A stretch of DNA of 64,000 nucleotides from Chloroflexota bacterium. GTDB taxonomy: Bacteria > Chloroflexota > Anaerolineae > UBA1429. How positions within the stretch are numbered: the stretch's first letter is position 1; every line of letters starts with the position of its first letter. The stretch covers positions 1 through 64,000 of the forward strand of contig JAAYAW010000046.1 of the NCBI GenBank assembly GCA_012719135.1, in the 5' to 3' direction. Positions 51,541 through 59,535 of the stretch are shown here, piece by piece. The position numbers and the translations under genes were made by a program. The notes under the pieces are model-generated. The model worked only from the letters and a program-made list of their open reading frames with translations. It did not search any database and was not told where the DNA came from.

Positions 51541-51566
51541 GGAGCCGAGTCTTCGGACTCGGCTCC
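51541..51566. terminator. 11-bp hairpin with UUCG loop after ftsH
   Basis: GGAGCCGAGTC, TTCG tetraloop, GACTCGGCTCC: a very stable hairpin 25 bp after the ftsH stop and 22 bp before the next ATG. No U tract; may stop or stabilise the ftsH mRNA. Confidence 0.55.
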
Positions 51567-51588
51567 CCTCATCTATACAGGAGAACAT

Positions 51589-52014
51589 ATGATTACAGAG
51601 AATCCTATTCAAGCCGGCTTGAGCAGCGAACTGACACTTTTGGTAGCCCCTGAGCATCTGGCCAGCCGATGGGGTAGCGGCAGCCCCGAGGTCCTTGCCA
51701 CCCCACAGATGATCGGCCTCATGGAGCAGGCGGCCGTCCGCGCCGTGGATCGCCTTTTGCCGGCCGGGCAGTGCACTGTGGGATCCCGGATCGACGTGCG
51801 GCATGTTGCCGCCACACCGCTCGGACATCATGTCACAGCCCGAGCCACGCTGGAAAAGGTCGAGGGCCGTCTGCTGACGTTTCGCGTGACGGCCGAGGAC
51901 TCGGCTGGAGTGGTCGGCGAAGGGGTGCACGAACGCACCATCATCGACATGGCCCGGTTCATCGCACGCACCGCTGCCCGGGCCGCGTCCACCAACGGGA
52001 CCAGAGCCGGCTAG
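51589..52014 (+). CDS. Hotdog-fold thioesterase, fluoroacetyl-CoA-thioesterase (FlK) like
   Basis: 141 residues. The FlK catalytic triad spacing Thr-x7-Glu-x25-His is matched by Thr38, Glu46 and His72 (VLATPQMIGLMEQA and IDVRHVAATP), and the region after is typical of the family. Hydrolyses a small acyl-CoA; natural substrate unknown, fluoroacetyl-CoA being only the best-studied case. ATG 51589 follows CAGGAG; a GTG/ATG further up lies in the hairpin and is rejected. Confidence 0.82.
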   Translation: MITENPIQAGLSSELTLLVAPEHLASRWGSGSPEVLATPQMIGLMEQAAVRAVDRLLPAGQCTVGSRIDVRHVAATPLGHHVTARATLEKVEGRLLTFRVTAEDSAGVVGEGVHERTIIDMARFIARTAARAASTNGTRAG

Positions 52015-52032
52015 GCCCCTGCCCAAAGAGGA

Positions 52033-52061
52033 TTGACTCCTCTCTCTTCACCACCTAGAAT
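52033..52061 (+). promoter_or_regulatory. Promoter of the ribokinase-lpd operon
   Basis: TTGACT (52033-52038), 17-bp spacer, TAGAAT (52056-52061). Strong match; start near 52068. Confidence 0.7.
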
Positions 52062-52095
52062 CGCGTTGGTTCAAGTCGTCAAGGAGGCAGCGACG

Positions 52096-53019
52096 TTGGG
52101 CGACGTTGTGGTGTTGGGCAGCCTGAACATGGATCTCATCGTGCGCACGGAGCGGATCCCCCGGCCCGGGGAGACCGTTCACGGGCACGGCTTTGATATG
52201 GTCCCAGGTGGCAAAGGGGCGAACCAGGCCGCCGCGGCCGCGCGCTTGGGGGCTCACGTCACCATGCTTGGCCGAGTCGGCCATGACCGCTTCGGACAGG
52301 CGCTCCTGGATAACATGCTCATGCAGGGGGTCGAGGCCGGTCACATCGTCCAGGACAGGCGTGAGCCGACCGGGATCGCGTTGATCCAGGTTCAGGAAGA
52401 TGGGGAGAACTCCATCGTCGTAGCGCCGGGGGCGAATGCCAGGGTCAGCCAGGCGGACGTGGAACAGGCCACACCCCTGATCTGGGGCGCCAGCTTTCTG
52501 GTATGCCAGTTTGAGATTCCCCTGGATGTCGTGCGCCATGGCATCCAGGTCGCGGCCTCCAAAGGCGTACCGGTGGTGCTCAACCCGGCGCCAGCCTATC
52601 CCGTAGACACAGAGTTCCTCGAGGGTGTGTACTGCCTCGTCGTGAACGAAACCGAAGCCACGAGCCTCAGCGAAATCAACGTGATCGATCTGGACAGCGC
52701 GCGGACCGCGGCCATTGAGCTTCAGGCCGTTGGGGTACCCGTCGTGATCGTGACCCTGGGAGAGCAGGGGGCGCTCCTGGTAGGGGAAGGAAAGCCACTA
52801 CACATCCCGGCGCGTCGCGTCCATGCGGTGGACACTACTGCCGCCGGAGATGCCTTTATCGGCGGCCTCGTAGCCTCGCTGGACCGCGGGATGGATCTTG
52901 TGGACGCCGTGGACTATGCGACCTGTGCGGGCACGCTGGCCACCACCATCCTGGGCGCGCAGACCTCGCTTCCCGATAAGGCCGCCGTGGACGCCTTCTA
53001 CCGGGAGGCCCGGACCTGA
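52096..53019 (+). CDS. rbsK: Ribokinase (PfkB family)
   Basis: 307 residues from TTG 52096, which follows AAGGAGG at 52081-52087; an ATG at 52033 is inside the promoter. PfkB signatures: LGSLNMDLIVR, GGKGANQAAAAARLG and the catalytic DTTAAGDAFIGG with its Asp base. The SLNMD and KGANQA forms are those of ribokinase. Makes ribose-5-phosphate. First gene of an operon with an NAD kinase and lipoamide dehydrogenase. Confidence 0.88.
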   Translation: MGDVVVLGSLNMDLIVRTERIPRPGETVHGHGFDMVPGGKGANQAAAAARLGAHVTMLGRVGHDRFGQALLDNMLMQGVEAGHIVQDRREPTGIALIQVQEDGENSIVVAPGANARVSQADVEQATPLIWGASFLVCQFEIPLDVVRHGIQVAASKGVPVVLNPAPAYPVDTEFLEGVYCLVVNETEATSLSEINVIDLDSARTAAIELQAVGVPVVIVTLGEQGALLVGEGKPLHIPARRVHAVDTTAAGDAFIGGLVASLDRGMDLVDAVDYATCAGTLATTILGAQTSLPDKAAVDAFYREART

Positions 53020-53027
53020 ACACGCGC

Positions 53028-54056
53028 TTGGGCGTCCCGGGCACGGTCGGCATCATCGCCAACCCGGCTTCCGGACGGGACATTCGCAGGCTGGTGGCGG
53101 GAGCGACCACCGTCAGCGATCACGACAAAGTCACCATGCTGCGGCGGCTGTTGCAGGGGCTATCCGTGGCGGGCGTCGAGAGACTGCTGGTGATGCCTGA
53201 CCAACACGGTCTGGCGCGCCAGGCGCTGGACACACTGGCCGGCGAGGGACATCCGGTACCACCCGTAGAGTGGCTCGGGATGACCTGCGATGGCTCTGCT
53301 GGCGATTCGACCCGAGCCGGCGCGCTCCTGCGGGAGGCACAGGCGGGCTGCGTGCTCATCCTTGGGGGAGATGGCACAGCGCGAGCCGTGGCGCGCAGTG
53401 CTGGGGAAACGCCTCTGCTGCCGCTCTCTACCGGAACCAACAACGTCCTGCCGAGCTTTACCGAAGCCACCGTCGCAGGCCTGGCGGCCGGTGCGGTGGC
53501 CCGCCGCCAGGTGTGCCTTCAACGGACGGCCCTGAGGCACAAGTGGCTGGAAGTGCTCACGCCAGGCCGGCTGCCCGATCTGGCCCTGGTGGATCTGGCC
53601 CTTCTGAGAGGACGCTTTGCCGGCTCCAAAGCGGTGTGGGAAGCTGAGGAGCTGCGTGAACTGGTAGTGACCCGAGCGGATCCCGCCACCATCGGGCTCT
53701 CCGCAATCGCGGGGGTTCTGAGACCTGTGGCGCCCGAAGATTCCTTCGGCCTGGCTGTCACTCTGGATGCAACGTCGCCCCGGCGCGTGCTCGCGCCCTT
53801 CGGCCCGGGGTTGCCGCTGGTGGTGGGCATCGCGGCGGTGCGGGAGATCCGAGTCGGCGAGACTGTGCGACTGATGGCGCAGGTGCCCTCCATGGTGGCC
53901 CTGGATGGCGAACGCGAGTTTGGCATCGCGGAGGGACAGGTCGTGGAGGTACGCCTACGTTCCGACGGCCCCTGGATCGTCGACAGCTCGCACGTGCTGC
54001 GGGAGATGGTGCGGCTGGGCCTTTTGGAGCGCCCCTGGCCCTCACGGGGAGGATAG
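53028..54056 (+). CDS. ATP-NAD kinase-like protein (AcoX/COG3199 type)
   Basis: 342 residues. GIIANPASGRDIRR at the N terminus, the diacylglycerol/NAD-kinase motif ILGGDGTARAV at about 112-122 and PLSTGTNNVLPSF are those of the AcoX-like NAD kinase group, often found in acetoin or 2-oxoacid dehydrogenase clusters. It may phosphorylate NAD or a related compound. Probably starts at TTG 53028, 8 bp after the ribokinase stop; the RBS is weak, so translation may be coupled. lpd follows 2 bp later. Confidence 0.8.
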   Translation: MGVPGTVGIIANPASGRDIRRLVAGATTVSDHDKVTMLRRLLQGLSVAGVERLLVMPDQHGLARQALDTLAGEGHPVPPVEWLGMTCDGSAGDSTRAGALLREAQAGCVLILGGDGTARAVARSAGETPLLPLSTGTNNVLPSFTEATVAGLAAGAVARRQVCLQRTALRHKWLEVLTPGRLPDLALVDLALLRGRFAGSKAVWEAEELRELVVTRADPATIGLSAIAGVLRPVAPEDSFGLAVTLDATSPRRVLAPFGPGLPLVVGIAAVREIRVGETVRLMAQVPSMVALDGEREFGIAEGQVVEVRLRSDGPWIVDSSHVLREMVRLGLLERPWPSRGG

Positions 54057-54058
54057 CA

Positions 54059-55477
54059 ATGAAGCAGGCAAACATCGCGATCGTGGGTACCGGTCCTGGC
54101 GGTTATGTCGCAGCGCTGCGTGCGGCCCAGCTCGGCGCGACGGTGGTATGCGTGGAGCGGGAGCGTATCGGCGGCGTCTGTCTCAATGAAGGATGCATCC
54201 CCACCAAAGCGTTGCTGCGCAGCGCCGAGGTGCTGGAGCTTGCCCGGCGCGCCGGCGAATATGGCATCCACGTCAGCGACGTATCCGTGGATTGGGCAGC
54301 CGTGCAGGCTCGCAAGGAGGAGATCCGCAGCAAGCTCACGCGCTCGGTGCGCACGCTGCTCAAGGGCGCCGGCGTCACCGTGCTGGAGGGCCATGCCAGG
54401 CTCGCTCGGGCCGACACGCTCCGAGTGACGTCCTCCGAGGGCGAGGAGAGCATCGTTGCCGATAGCATCATCCTCGCAACGGGCTCGCGTCACCTGGATG
54501 TGCCCATCCCCGGGCTGAGCGAACCGGGTATCCTGACATCCAGAAGCATACTGGAGATTGAACACCTGCCGGCCAGCCTGTGTGTCGTCGGCAGCGGCGC
54601 CATCGGCGCCGAGTTTGCAAGCCTCATGAACGCCATGGGCGTAGAGGTAACCCTGGTGGAGATGCTGCCTCGTATCGCGCCGCTGATGGATGAAACGATC
54701 AGTGACATGCTCGCGCGCAGCCTGCGGCGTAAGGGAATCAAGATCCTCACGGATACGCGGGTCACGCGCGTCGACAGGACCGAGACAGGCTACCGAGTGA
54801 TGCTCTCATCCGAGAAAGACGGCGACTCTGCGGTCGAGGCGGAGGGCGTTCTCTCAGCGATCGGGCGTGCCCCCAACACCGCGGACCTTGGCCTGGAGGC
54901 CCTAGGCATACAGCCCACCCGTCGCGGGATACCGGTAGATGACCGGATGCGGACGAGCGTGCCCGGCATCTATGCGGTGGGCGATTGTGCCGATGGTGGC
55001 CCCATGCTGGCTCATGTAGCCACGGCTCAGGGCATTGTGGCCGCAGAGGACGCACTCGGGCACGTGGCCCGCATGGATTATGCGGCCGTGCCCAGTTGCA
55101 TCTTTTCTCTGCCGGAAGCGGCCGGCGTGGGGCTCACCGAGGCTCAGGCGCGAGAGGCCGGCCATCAAGTCATCACCGGAGTGTTCCCGCTGGCTGCCAA
55201 CGGCAAGGCGTTGGCCTATGGGGATACCGAAGGCTTTATCAAGATCGTCTCCGAAGCGGAACACCACACGGTGCTGGGCATGCATGCTCTTGGGGCACAC
55301 GCCAGCGACCTGATCCTGGAGGGTACGCTGCTCCGGCGCTACGAGTTCACTCTCGAAGAACTGGAGCGCACGGTCCACGCCCATCCGACATTGGGAGAGG
55401 CTATTCCTGAAGCGGGGCTTGCTGCCCTGGAACGACCCCTGCACATCGCGCTGAGGCGCCGGCGGGAGGATCGCTAG
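54059..55477 (+). CDS. lpd: Dihydrolipoamide dehydrogenase
   Basis: 472 residues. FAD motif GTGPGGYVAALRAAQ, redox-active CLNEGCIPTK (Cys41 and Cys46), NAD motif GSGAIGAEFASL, C-terminal HAHPTLGEAIPEA with the catalytic His-Glu pair. E3 of 2-oxoacid dehydrogenase complexes. The only other part of such a complex in the window is the end of an E2 gene at 63772-64000 on the other strand. Stop shares CTAG with the convergent deacetylase. Confidence 0.95.
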   Translation: MKQANIAIVGTGPGGYVAALRAAQLGATVVCVERERIGGVCLNEGCIPTKALLRSAEVLELARRAGEYGIHVSDVSVDWAAVQARKEEIRSKLTRSVRTLLKGAGVTVLEGHARLARADTLRVTSSEGEESIVADSIILATGSRHLDVPIPGLSEPGILTSRSILEIEHLPASLCVVGSGAIGAEFASLMNAMGVEVTLVEMLPRIAPLMDETISDMLARSLRRKGIKILTDTRVTRVDRTETGYRVMLSSEKDGDSAVEAEGVLSAIGRAPNTADLGLEALGIQPTRRGIPVDDRMRTSVPGIYAVGDCADGGPMLAHVATAQGIVAAEDALGHVARMDYAAVPSCIFSLPEAAGVGLTEAQAREAGHQVITGVFPLAANGKALAYGDTEGFIKIVSEAEHHTVLGMHALGAHASDLILEGTLLRRYEFTLEELERTVHAHPTLGEAIPEAGLAALERPLHIALRRRREDR

Positions 55478-56694
55478 TCGGGCAGCATCTCGGCGAACTC
55501 CTCCATGGTCGTGCGATAGTCTACGCGCAGCCGCCCAATGAAGAAGGGATCCTCCGGCCTCTGCCAGTAGGTCGGGTTCAGCGAGTATCCGGTTCTATAG
55601 CCATAGCCGGGCAGAGCGGCCAGCGAGGCGTCCGTACGCCCGCCGTAAGGAAAACAGAACGCGTCGATGGCTACGCCGAGTTCGCTCTCCAGAACGGCAC
55701 GGGAGTCACTCAACTCCCAGGCAAGCTCCTCCAGGGGCACTTCGTGCATGCTGCGGTGGGAATAGCCGTGAGAGCCGATCCAGGCCCCACCGGCCACAAG
55801 CGCTCGTGCCTCGTCCCAGCTGACATAGCCAGAATAGTCCGCAAACTGGGCCACCAGGAACATCACCGGGCGCAGCCCTGTGGCCTGAATGATCGGCCAG
55901 CCATTCTCGTAAAAACTGCGGTTGCCATCGTCCACCGAGATCATCACGGGGCGAGGCGACAAAGGCTCGCCATCCAGCAGGTAGCCTGCGAGTGCCGCAG
56001 AAGAGATGCTGTGCCAGCCTGCCTCCTGCAGATAGGCCATCTGTTGCTGGAACGCCTGAGGCGACACCGTCCAATCCTTCTTGCCCTCGGTCGCGTCGGG
56101 CCCCAGTTCCTCCACGTGATGGTACATCAGGACCGGCAGAGGGGTGCCGCGGCCCCCCGTACTGAACGAGACCGACCAGGCCTGCGCGAGCGAGCCGCCG
56201 TCGGCCGCATAAGCGCCCGGGTCGAGACTCACCTGCCAGGCTTCGTGACCGTCCCACCCACCATCGGGATAGAAGGCCACGCGGTGCGGCTCCTGCCACT
56301 CAAAGCGCCCGGTCACCGTGGGAGAGATAACCAGGGAGGCCTGCAGCGAAGGCAGATCCAGTGCACGGTCAAAGGCGAGCACCAGCGGTCGCTGCGGCTG
56401 GACGGCGCCGTCACCATCGATCGGATAGCTGCCCACCAGACTCAGTGGGGGCGCCGCCGTCGGAGATGGGCTCGCCGTGGGTTGAGGGGTGTTCGTGCGT
56501 TCGAGCGTCGGCACGACGATGGCCACGGGCGCCGCCGTTGCACTCGGGCTGGCTACTGAATCGGGCATCAGCTGAGCGCCCCCCGCATCGGCTCCAAGAC
56601 CCTCCGGTGCCGACCCGCCACAACCGGAGGCCAGCAGCAGGAACAGCCCGGCGAGAAGCGCCACACGACCAGCGGATCTAGTTCTCAATGACAA
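55474..56694 (-). CDS. Polysaccharide deacetylase lipoprotein with N-terminal Ig-like domain
   Basis: 406 residues. Lipoprotein signal (LLAGLFLLLASGC, lipobox ASGC), a Thr/Pro/Ser linker, a Big-5-like domain (about 88-190; SYPIDGDGAVQPQRPLVLAFD) and a NodB-type deacetylase. NodB motif 1 is ISVDDGNRSF (family TFDDG) and motif 2 SHGYSHRSM, with both metal His. It probably removes acetyl groups from a cell-wall or capsular glycan outside the membrane. Overlaps the preceding gene by 17 bp. Confidence 0.87.
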   Translation of the reverse strand: MSLRTRSAGRVALLAGLFLLLASGCGGSAPEGLGADAGGAQLMPDSVASPSATAAPVAIVVPTLERTNTPQPTASPSPTAAPPLSLVGSYPIDGDGAVQPQRPLVLAFDRALDLPSLQASLVISPTVTGRFEWQEPHRVAFYPDGGWDGHEAWQVSLDPGAYAADGGSLAQAWSVSFSTGGRGTPLPVLMYHHVEELGPDATEGKKDWTVSPQAFQQQMAYLQEAGWHSISSAALAGYLLDGEPLSPRPVMISVDDGNRSFYENGWPIIQATGLRPVMFLVAQFADYSGYVSWDEARALVAGGAWIGSHGYSHRSMHEVPLEELAWELSDSRAVLESELGVAIDAFCFPYGGRTDASLAALPGYGYRTGYSLNPTYWQRPEDPFFIGRLRVDYRTTMEEFAEMLPD

Positions 56695-57445
56695 CCCTCA
56701 CACGGTGCGGATTCGGAAAGTTCCCCGTGATATCGACGACCGTCAGTCGCAGCCAGTAGACGCCATTGGGCAGGGCTGCCGAATCAAAGGTCATTAGTGT
56801 GCCGTTCTCAACGGGGTGCCCTACTGTCTCCCCGATCGAGTTCCATCCGGCAGGGTCTTCGCCCAGTCCGTACTCGATCTTGTAGAACTGAAAGTTGGGG
56901 TGCTGCGCACTGCCGCGGATCGCGACCATCCCGCTCAGCACGGCACTCGCCCCGGGGGACGTAATACAGGTATTCGGATCGGCGCACGATGAAGGTGGCG
57001 GCGTGGGCGTAACCGGCGTGGCCGTCACCGCGGGGGTGAATGTCGGCTCCGCGGTGGGCGTAACAGGCTGCCGGGTCAGCGTAGGCGGGCCGTCCACGGC
57101 CGCAGAAGTGGGGGCCAGCGTCGGCCGCGGCGTTGCCGTCGGCTCATCCTGCGCTGGCGTTGTTGTGGCCTGCACCAACTCGCTGGTATCGACCGCAGGA
57201 AGCACGTAGAACTGCAGCACAAGGACCACAGCAGTCAGTCCGAGGAGAAGCCCCACGTTGGACATGGCGCGTCCCTCGCGGTGTGCGGCGGCCTCACGCT
57301 CTACCGTGAATATCGTGTTGGCGCGCGCCGCCCGCGCCTGAGTGTACCTGTACAGGTTCAGGATGATCCCCAACAGGCAGGCAACGTACACCCAGATGAC
57401 GTAGCGATCGACCAGGTCCAGCATGAAGGCGATAATGTCCAGCAC
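56678..57445 (-). CDS. Membrane protein with Thr/Pro linker and extracytoplasmic domain
   Basis: 255 residues from GTG 57445 (GGGAGG upstream). Two membrane helices at about 13-31 and 62-82, a Thr/Pro-rich linker (about 92-150) and a C-terminal beta domain of about 100 residues (VLSGMVAIRGSAQHPNFQFY, LPNGVYWLRLTVVD), like the Ig-type 'GEM/RGSA' modules common in Chloroflexota surface proteins. Function unknown. It is 1 bp from punA and overlaps the deacetylase gene, so it probably acts with the deacetylase at the cell surface. Confidence 0.75.
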   Translation of the reverse strand: MLDIIAFMLDLVDRYVIWVYVACLLGIILNLYRYTQARAARANTIFTVEREAAAHREGRAMSNVGLLLGLTAVVLVLQFYVLPAVDTSELVQATTTPAQDEPTATPRPTLAPTSAAVDGPPTLTRQPVTPTAEPTFTPAVTATPVTPTPPPSSCADPNTCITSPGASAVLSGMVAIRGSAQHPNFQFYKIEYGLGEDPAGWNSIGETVGHPVENGTLMTFDSAALPNGVYWLRLTVVDITGNFPNPHRVRVVIEN

Positions 57446-57446
57446 G

Positions 57447-58313
57447 CTAGGCCTCCCGTGTAGCGCCTATTCTCTCCAGCACCCCGCTGACCAGGCGCGT
57501 CAGGCGCGGCACGGCATCCTCTCCCACAGCGAGAACCTGCTTGTGCATTGCATCCGCCGGAGCTGTATCGCCCGCAAAATCCCCGGGCACGTTGGTGATC
57601 AGCGACAATCCCAGTACCCGCATCCCAGAGTGCCGCGCCACCACCACCTCAGGCGCGGTGGACATCCCCACGGCATCCGCACCCACGGCCCGCAAAAAGC
57701 GGATCTCCGCCTGCGTCTCATAGCTTGGGCCGGCGACCATGGCGTACACGCCCTCGCGCAGGTCTATGCCCTCCGCATGGGCGACCATGCGCACCAACTG
57801 GACCAGCCTGGGATCATAGGCGGGGGTCATATCCGGGAACCGGACGCCCAGGCGATCATCGTTGGGCCCTCGCAGGGGATTTGCGCCCGCCAGCCCCGGC
57901 AGAAAGATGTGATCCGTGATGATCATCACGTCACCCACCACATAGTCGGGATCGAGCCCGCCGGCCGCGTTGGTCACGATCAGAATCTCCGCGCCAAGAG
58001 CCCCCATCACGCGGACAGGGAGGGTAATCTCCGCAGCAGAATAGCCCTCGTAAAAGTGCACTCTCCCCTGCATGGCCACGACGGGAACCCCGCTCAACAT
58101 GCCAGCCACGAACTGACCCGCGTGTCCCGGCACGGTGGACTGCACAAGATGCGGCACATCCGTATAGGGCACGCGGGCAGCATCCTGGATACGCTCCGCC
58201 AGATGACTGAGGCCCGATCCGAGGATCAGAGCGACCTGGGGAACCAGACCAATGCGCTGTCGCACGGCGGCGGCCGCGCGGGAAACAACATCATAGGTTA
58301 CGTGGGGCTCCAT
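57447..58313 (-). CDS. punA: Purine-nucleoside phosphorylase
   Basis: 288 residues, PNP/MTAP trimeric family. Phosphate loop GSGLSHLAER, GRVHFYEGYS, VTNAAGGLD, the purine site VAGPSYETQAE and GMSTAPEVVVARH. Cleaves purine nucleosides to base and (deoxy)ribose-1-phosphate. ATG 58313 has GGGGG upstream; a TTG two codons earlier is less likely. Downstream of xerD in the same run. Confidence 0.93.
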   Translation of the reverse strand: MEPHVTYDVVSRAAAAVRQRIGLVPQVALILGSGLSHLAERIQDAARVPYTDVPHLVQSTVPGHAGQFVAGMLSGVPVVAMQGRVHFYEGYSAAEITLPVRVMGALGAEILIVTNAAGGLDPDYVVGDVMIITDHIFLPGLAGANPLRGPNDDRLGVRFPDMTPAYDPRLVQLVRMVAHAEGIDLREGVYAMVAGPSYETQAEIRFLRAVGADAVGMSTAPEVVVARHSGMRVLGLSLITNVPGDFAGDTAPADAMHKQVLAVGEDAVPRLTRLVSGVLERIGATREA

Positions 58314-58384
58314 CGGCAATCCCCCTTCGCAGTATGGCCGGACGTAGGGAAAGTCGGGCCGGGCACAGACGATGCCGGGCGACC

Positions 58385-59287
58385 TTAGCGGGCGCGGGGA
58401 TGCGCCTCGTCGTAGACTTCTCGCAGCTTTTCCTGACTAACCTGCGCATAGACCTGGGTGGTCGAGATGTTGGCGTGCCCCAGCAACCCCTGCACCTGGC
58501 GCACGTCGGCGCCCCCGTTGAGCAGATGAGTCGCAAAGCTGTGCCTCAGAGTATGTGGCGTGACGGCCGCGGTGATGCCCGATTCTGTAACATATCTCTT
58601 GATGATGAGCCAGAGGCCCTGGCGCGTCAACCTGCGGCCCCGATGGTTGACAAAGAGCGCCACCTCGTCGCCCTCCCGGACCAGTTCGGGGCGCCCCTTC
58701 TCCAGATAGCTCTGGAGCGCCTCCGCTGCGCGCCGATAGACGGGAATATCCCGCTCGCGATTGTGGCCGGAACCACTCACGCACTGGATGTAGCCGCCCT
58801 CCACGTCCACATCGGACACGTTCAGCGCGACCACCTCGCTCACACGCATACCGGTGGCGTACAGCGTCTCCAGGAGGGCGCAATCCCGCAGCCCTCGAAC
58901 CGTCTCGTTGCTCATCGGAGCCTTCAGCAGACGTTCCACTTCCTCCTCGGAGATGGAAGTGGGCAGATACTTGCGTACCTTGGGGGAATCGAGCTTGTCG
59001 CTTGGGTCCCGGTTGAGGGCGCCGCAATCGACCAGATGCCTGAAGTAGGATTTGGCCGCCGCGACTTTGCGAGCCACCGTGGCCGAGGCGTACTCATGGT
59101 CGTTTCGAAGTGAATCAACATACTTGGCGAGATGCTGAGGCGTCACCGCGTCCCAGGAGGAGACCTGCGCTTCGCGTAGATAGTCGCAGAACTGCGTCAG
59201 ATCGTTCCGATAGGCGACGATCGTGTTGCTCGAGTAGCCCTTCTCCTCCATCAGCGACGTCAGAAACGCCTCGATCTGCTCGTTCAT
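58385..59287 (-). CDS. xerD: Tyrosine recombinase XerC/XerD-like
   Basis: 300 residues, the normal XerD length. SAM-like N-terminal domain (1-90) and catalytic domain with Arg148 (GMRVSE), His245 and Arg248 (HTLRHS), His271 (GHANIS) and the nucleophile Tyr280 (VYAQV). The beta-hairpin lysine, GKG in XerD, is replaced by Ser173 (VSGSGHNRERDIP, with one extra residue). It resolves chromosome dimers with a partner at dif. It sits in an ordinary gene run with no flanking repeats, so a housekeeping role is favoured over a mobile-element integrase. Confidence 0.88.
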   Translation of the reverse strand: MNEQIEAFLTSLMEEKGYSSNTIVAYRNDLTQFCDYLREAQVSSWDAVTPQHLAKYVDSLRNDHEYASATVARKVAAAKSYFRHLVDCGALNRDPSDKLDSPKVRKYLPTSISEEEVERLLKAPMSNETVRGLRDCALLETLYATGMRVSEVVALNVSDVDVEGGYIQCVSGSGHNRERDIPVYRRAAEALQSYLEKGRPELVREGDEVALFVNHRGRRLTRQGLWLIIKRYVTESGITAAVTPHTLRHSFATHLLNGGADVRQVQGLLGHANISTTQVYAQVSQEKLREVYDEAHPRAR

Positions 59288-59327
59288 GCTGATTCTCCTC
59301 GTGCTCTTTCAGCTCACATGCCGGGCT

Positions 59328-59355
59328 ATTGTAACATCACTTTGCATAAAGGCAA
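59328..59355 (-). promoter_or_regulatory. Promoter of the xerD operon
   Basis: On the - strand: TTGCCT (59355-59350), 16-bp spacer, TACAAT (59333-59328), about 40 bp before the xerD ATG. Confidence 0.55.
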
Positions 59356-59436
59356 AACCTAAGGGCGAAAACCCGTTGGGTCCCGTATGCAGCGGCGTTG
59401 GTGCCTGAGCCGCCACAGATCTGGCAGCGAGAGCAT

Positions 59437-59465
59437 TCGACAAGCCTGTGCAACGCACGTACAAT
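59437..59465 (+). promoter_or_regulatory. Promoter of the AOS-family aminotransferase
   Basis: TCGACA (59437-59442), 17-bp spacer, TACAAT (59460-59465); divergent from the xerD promoter. Confidence 0.55.
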
Positions 59466-59535
59466 GCGCCCAACTTGGGCGCGGAGCCCTCGGGTTCGGT
59501 CTGCGCAACGGAAGGATACGAGGGAGGATTCTCGG

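Noticed and set aside
58385-59287. Integrase of a mobile element
   Set aside because: Length and motifs fit a housekeeping Xer protein; no repeats, tRNA-end duplication or phage genes flank it. The tRNA at 49411 has no second partial copy that I could see.
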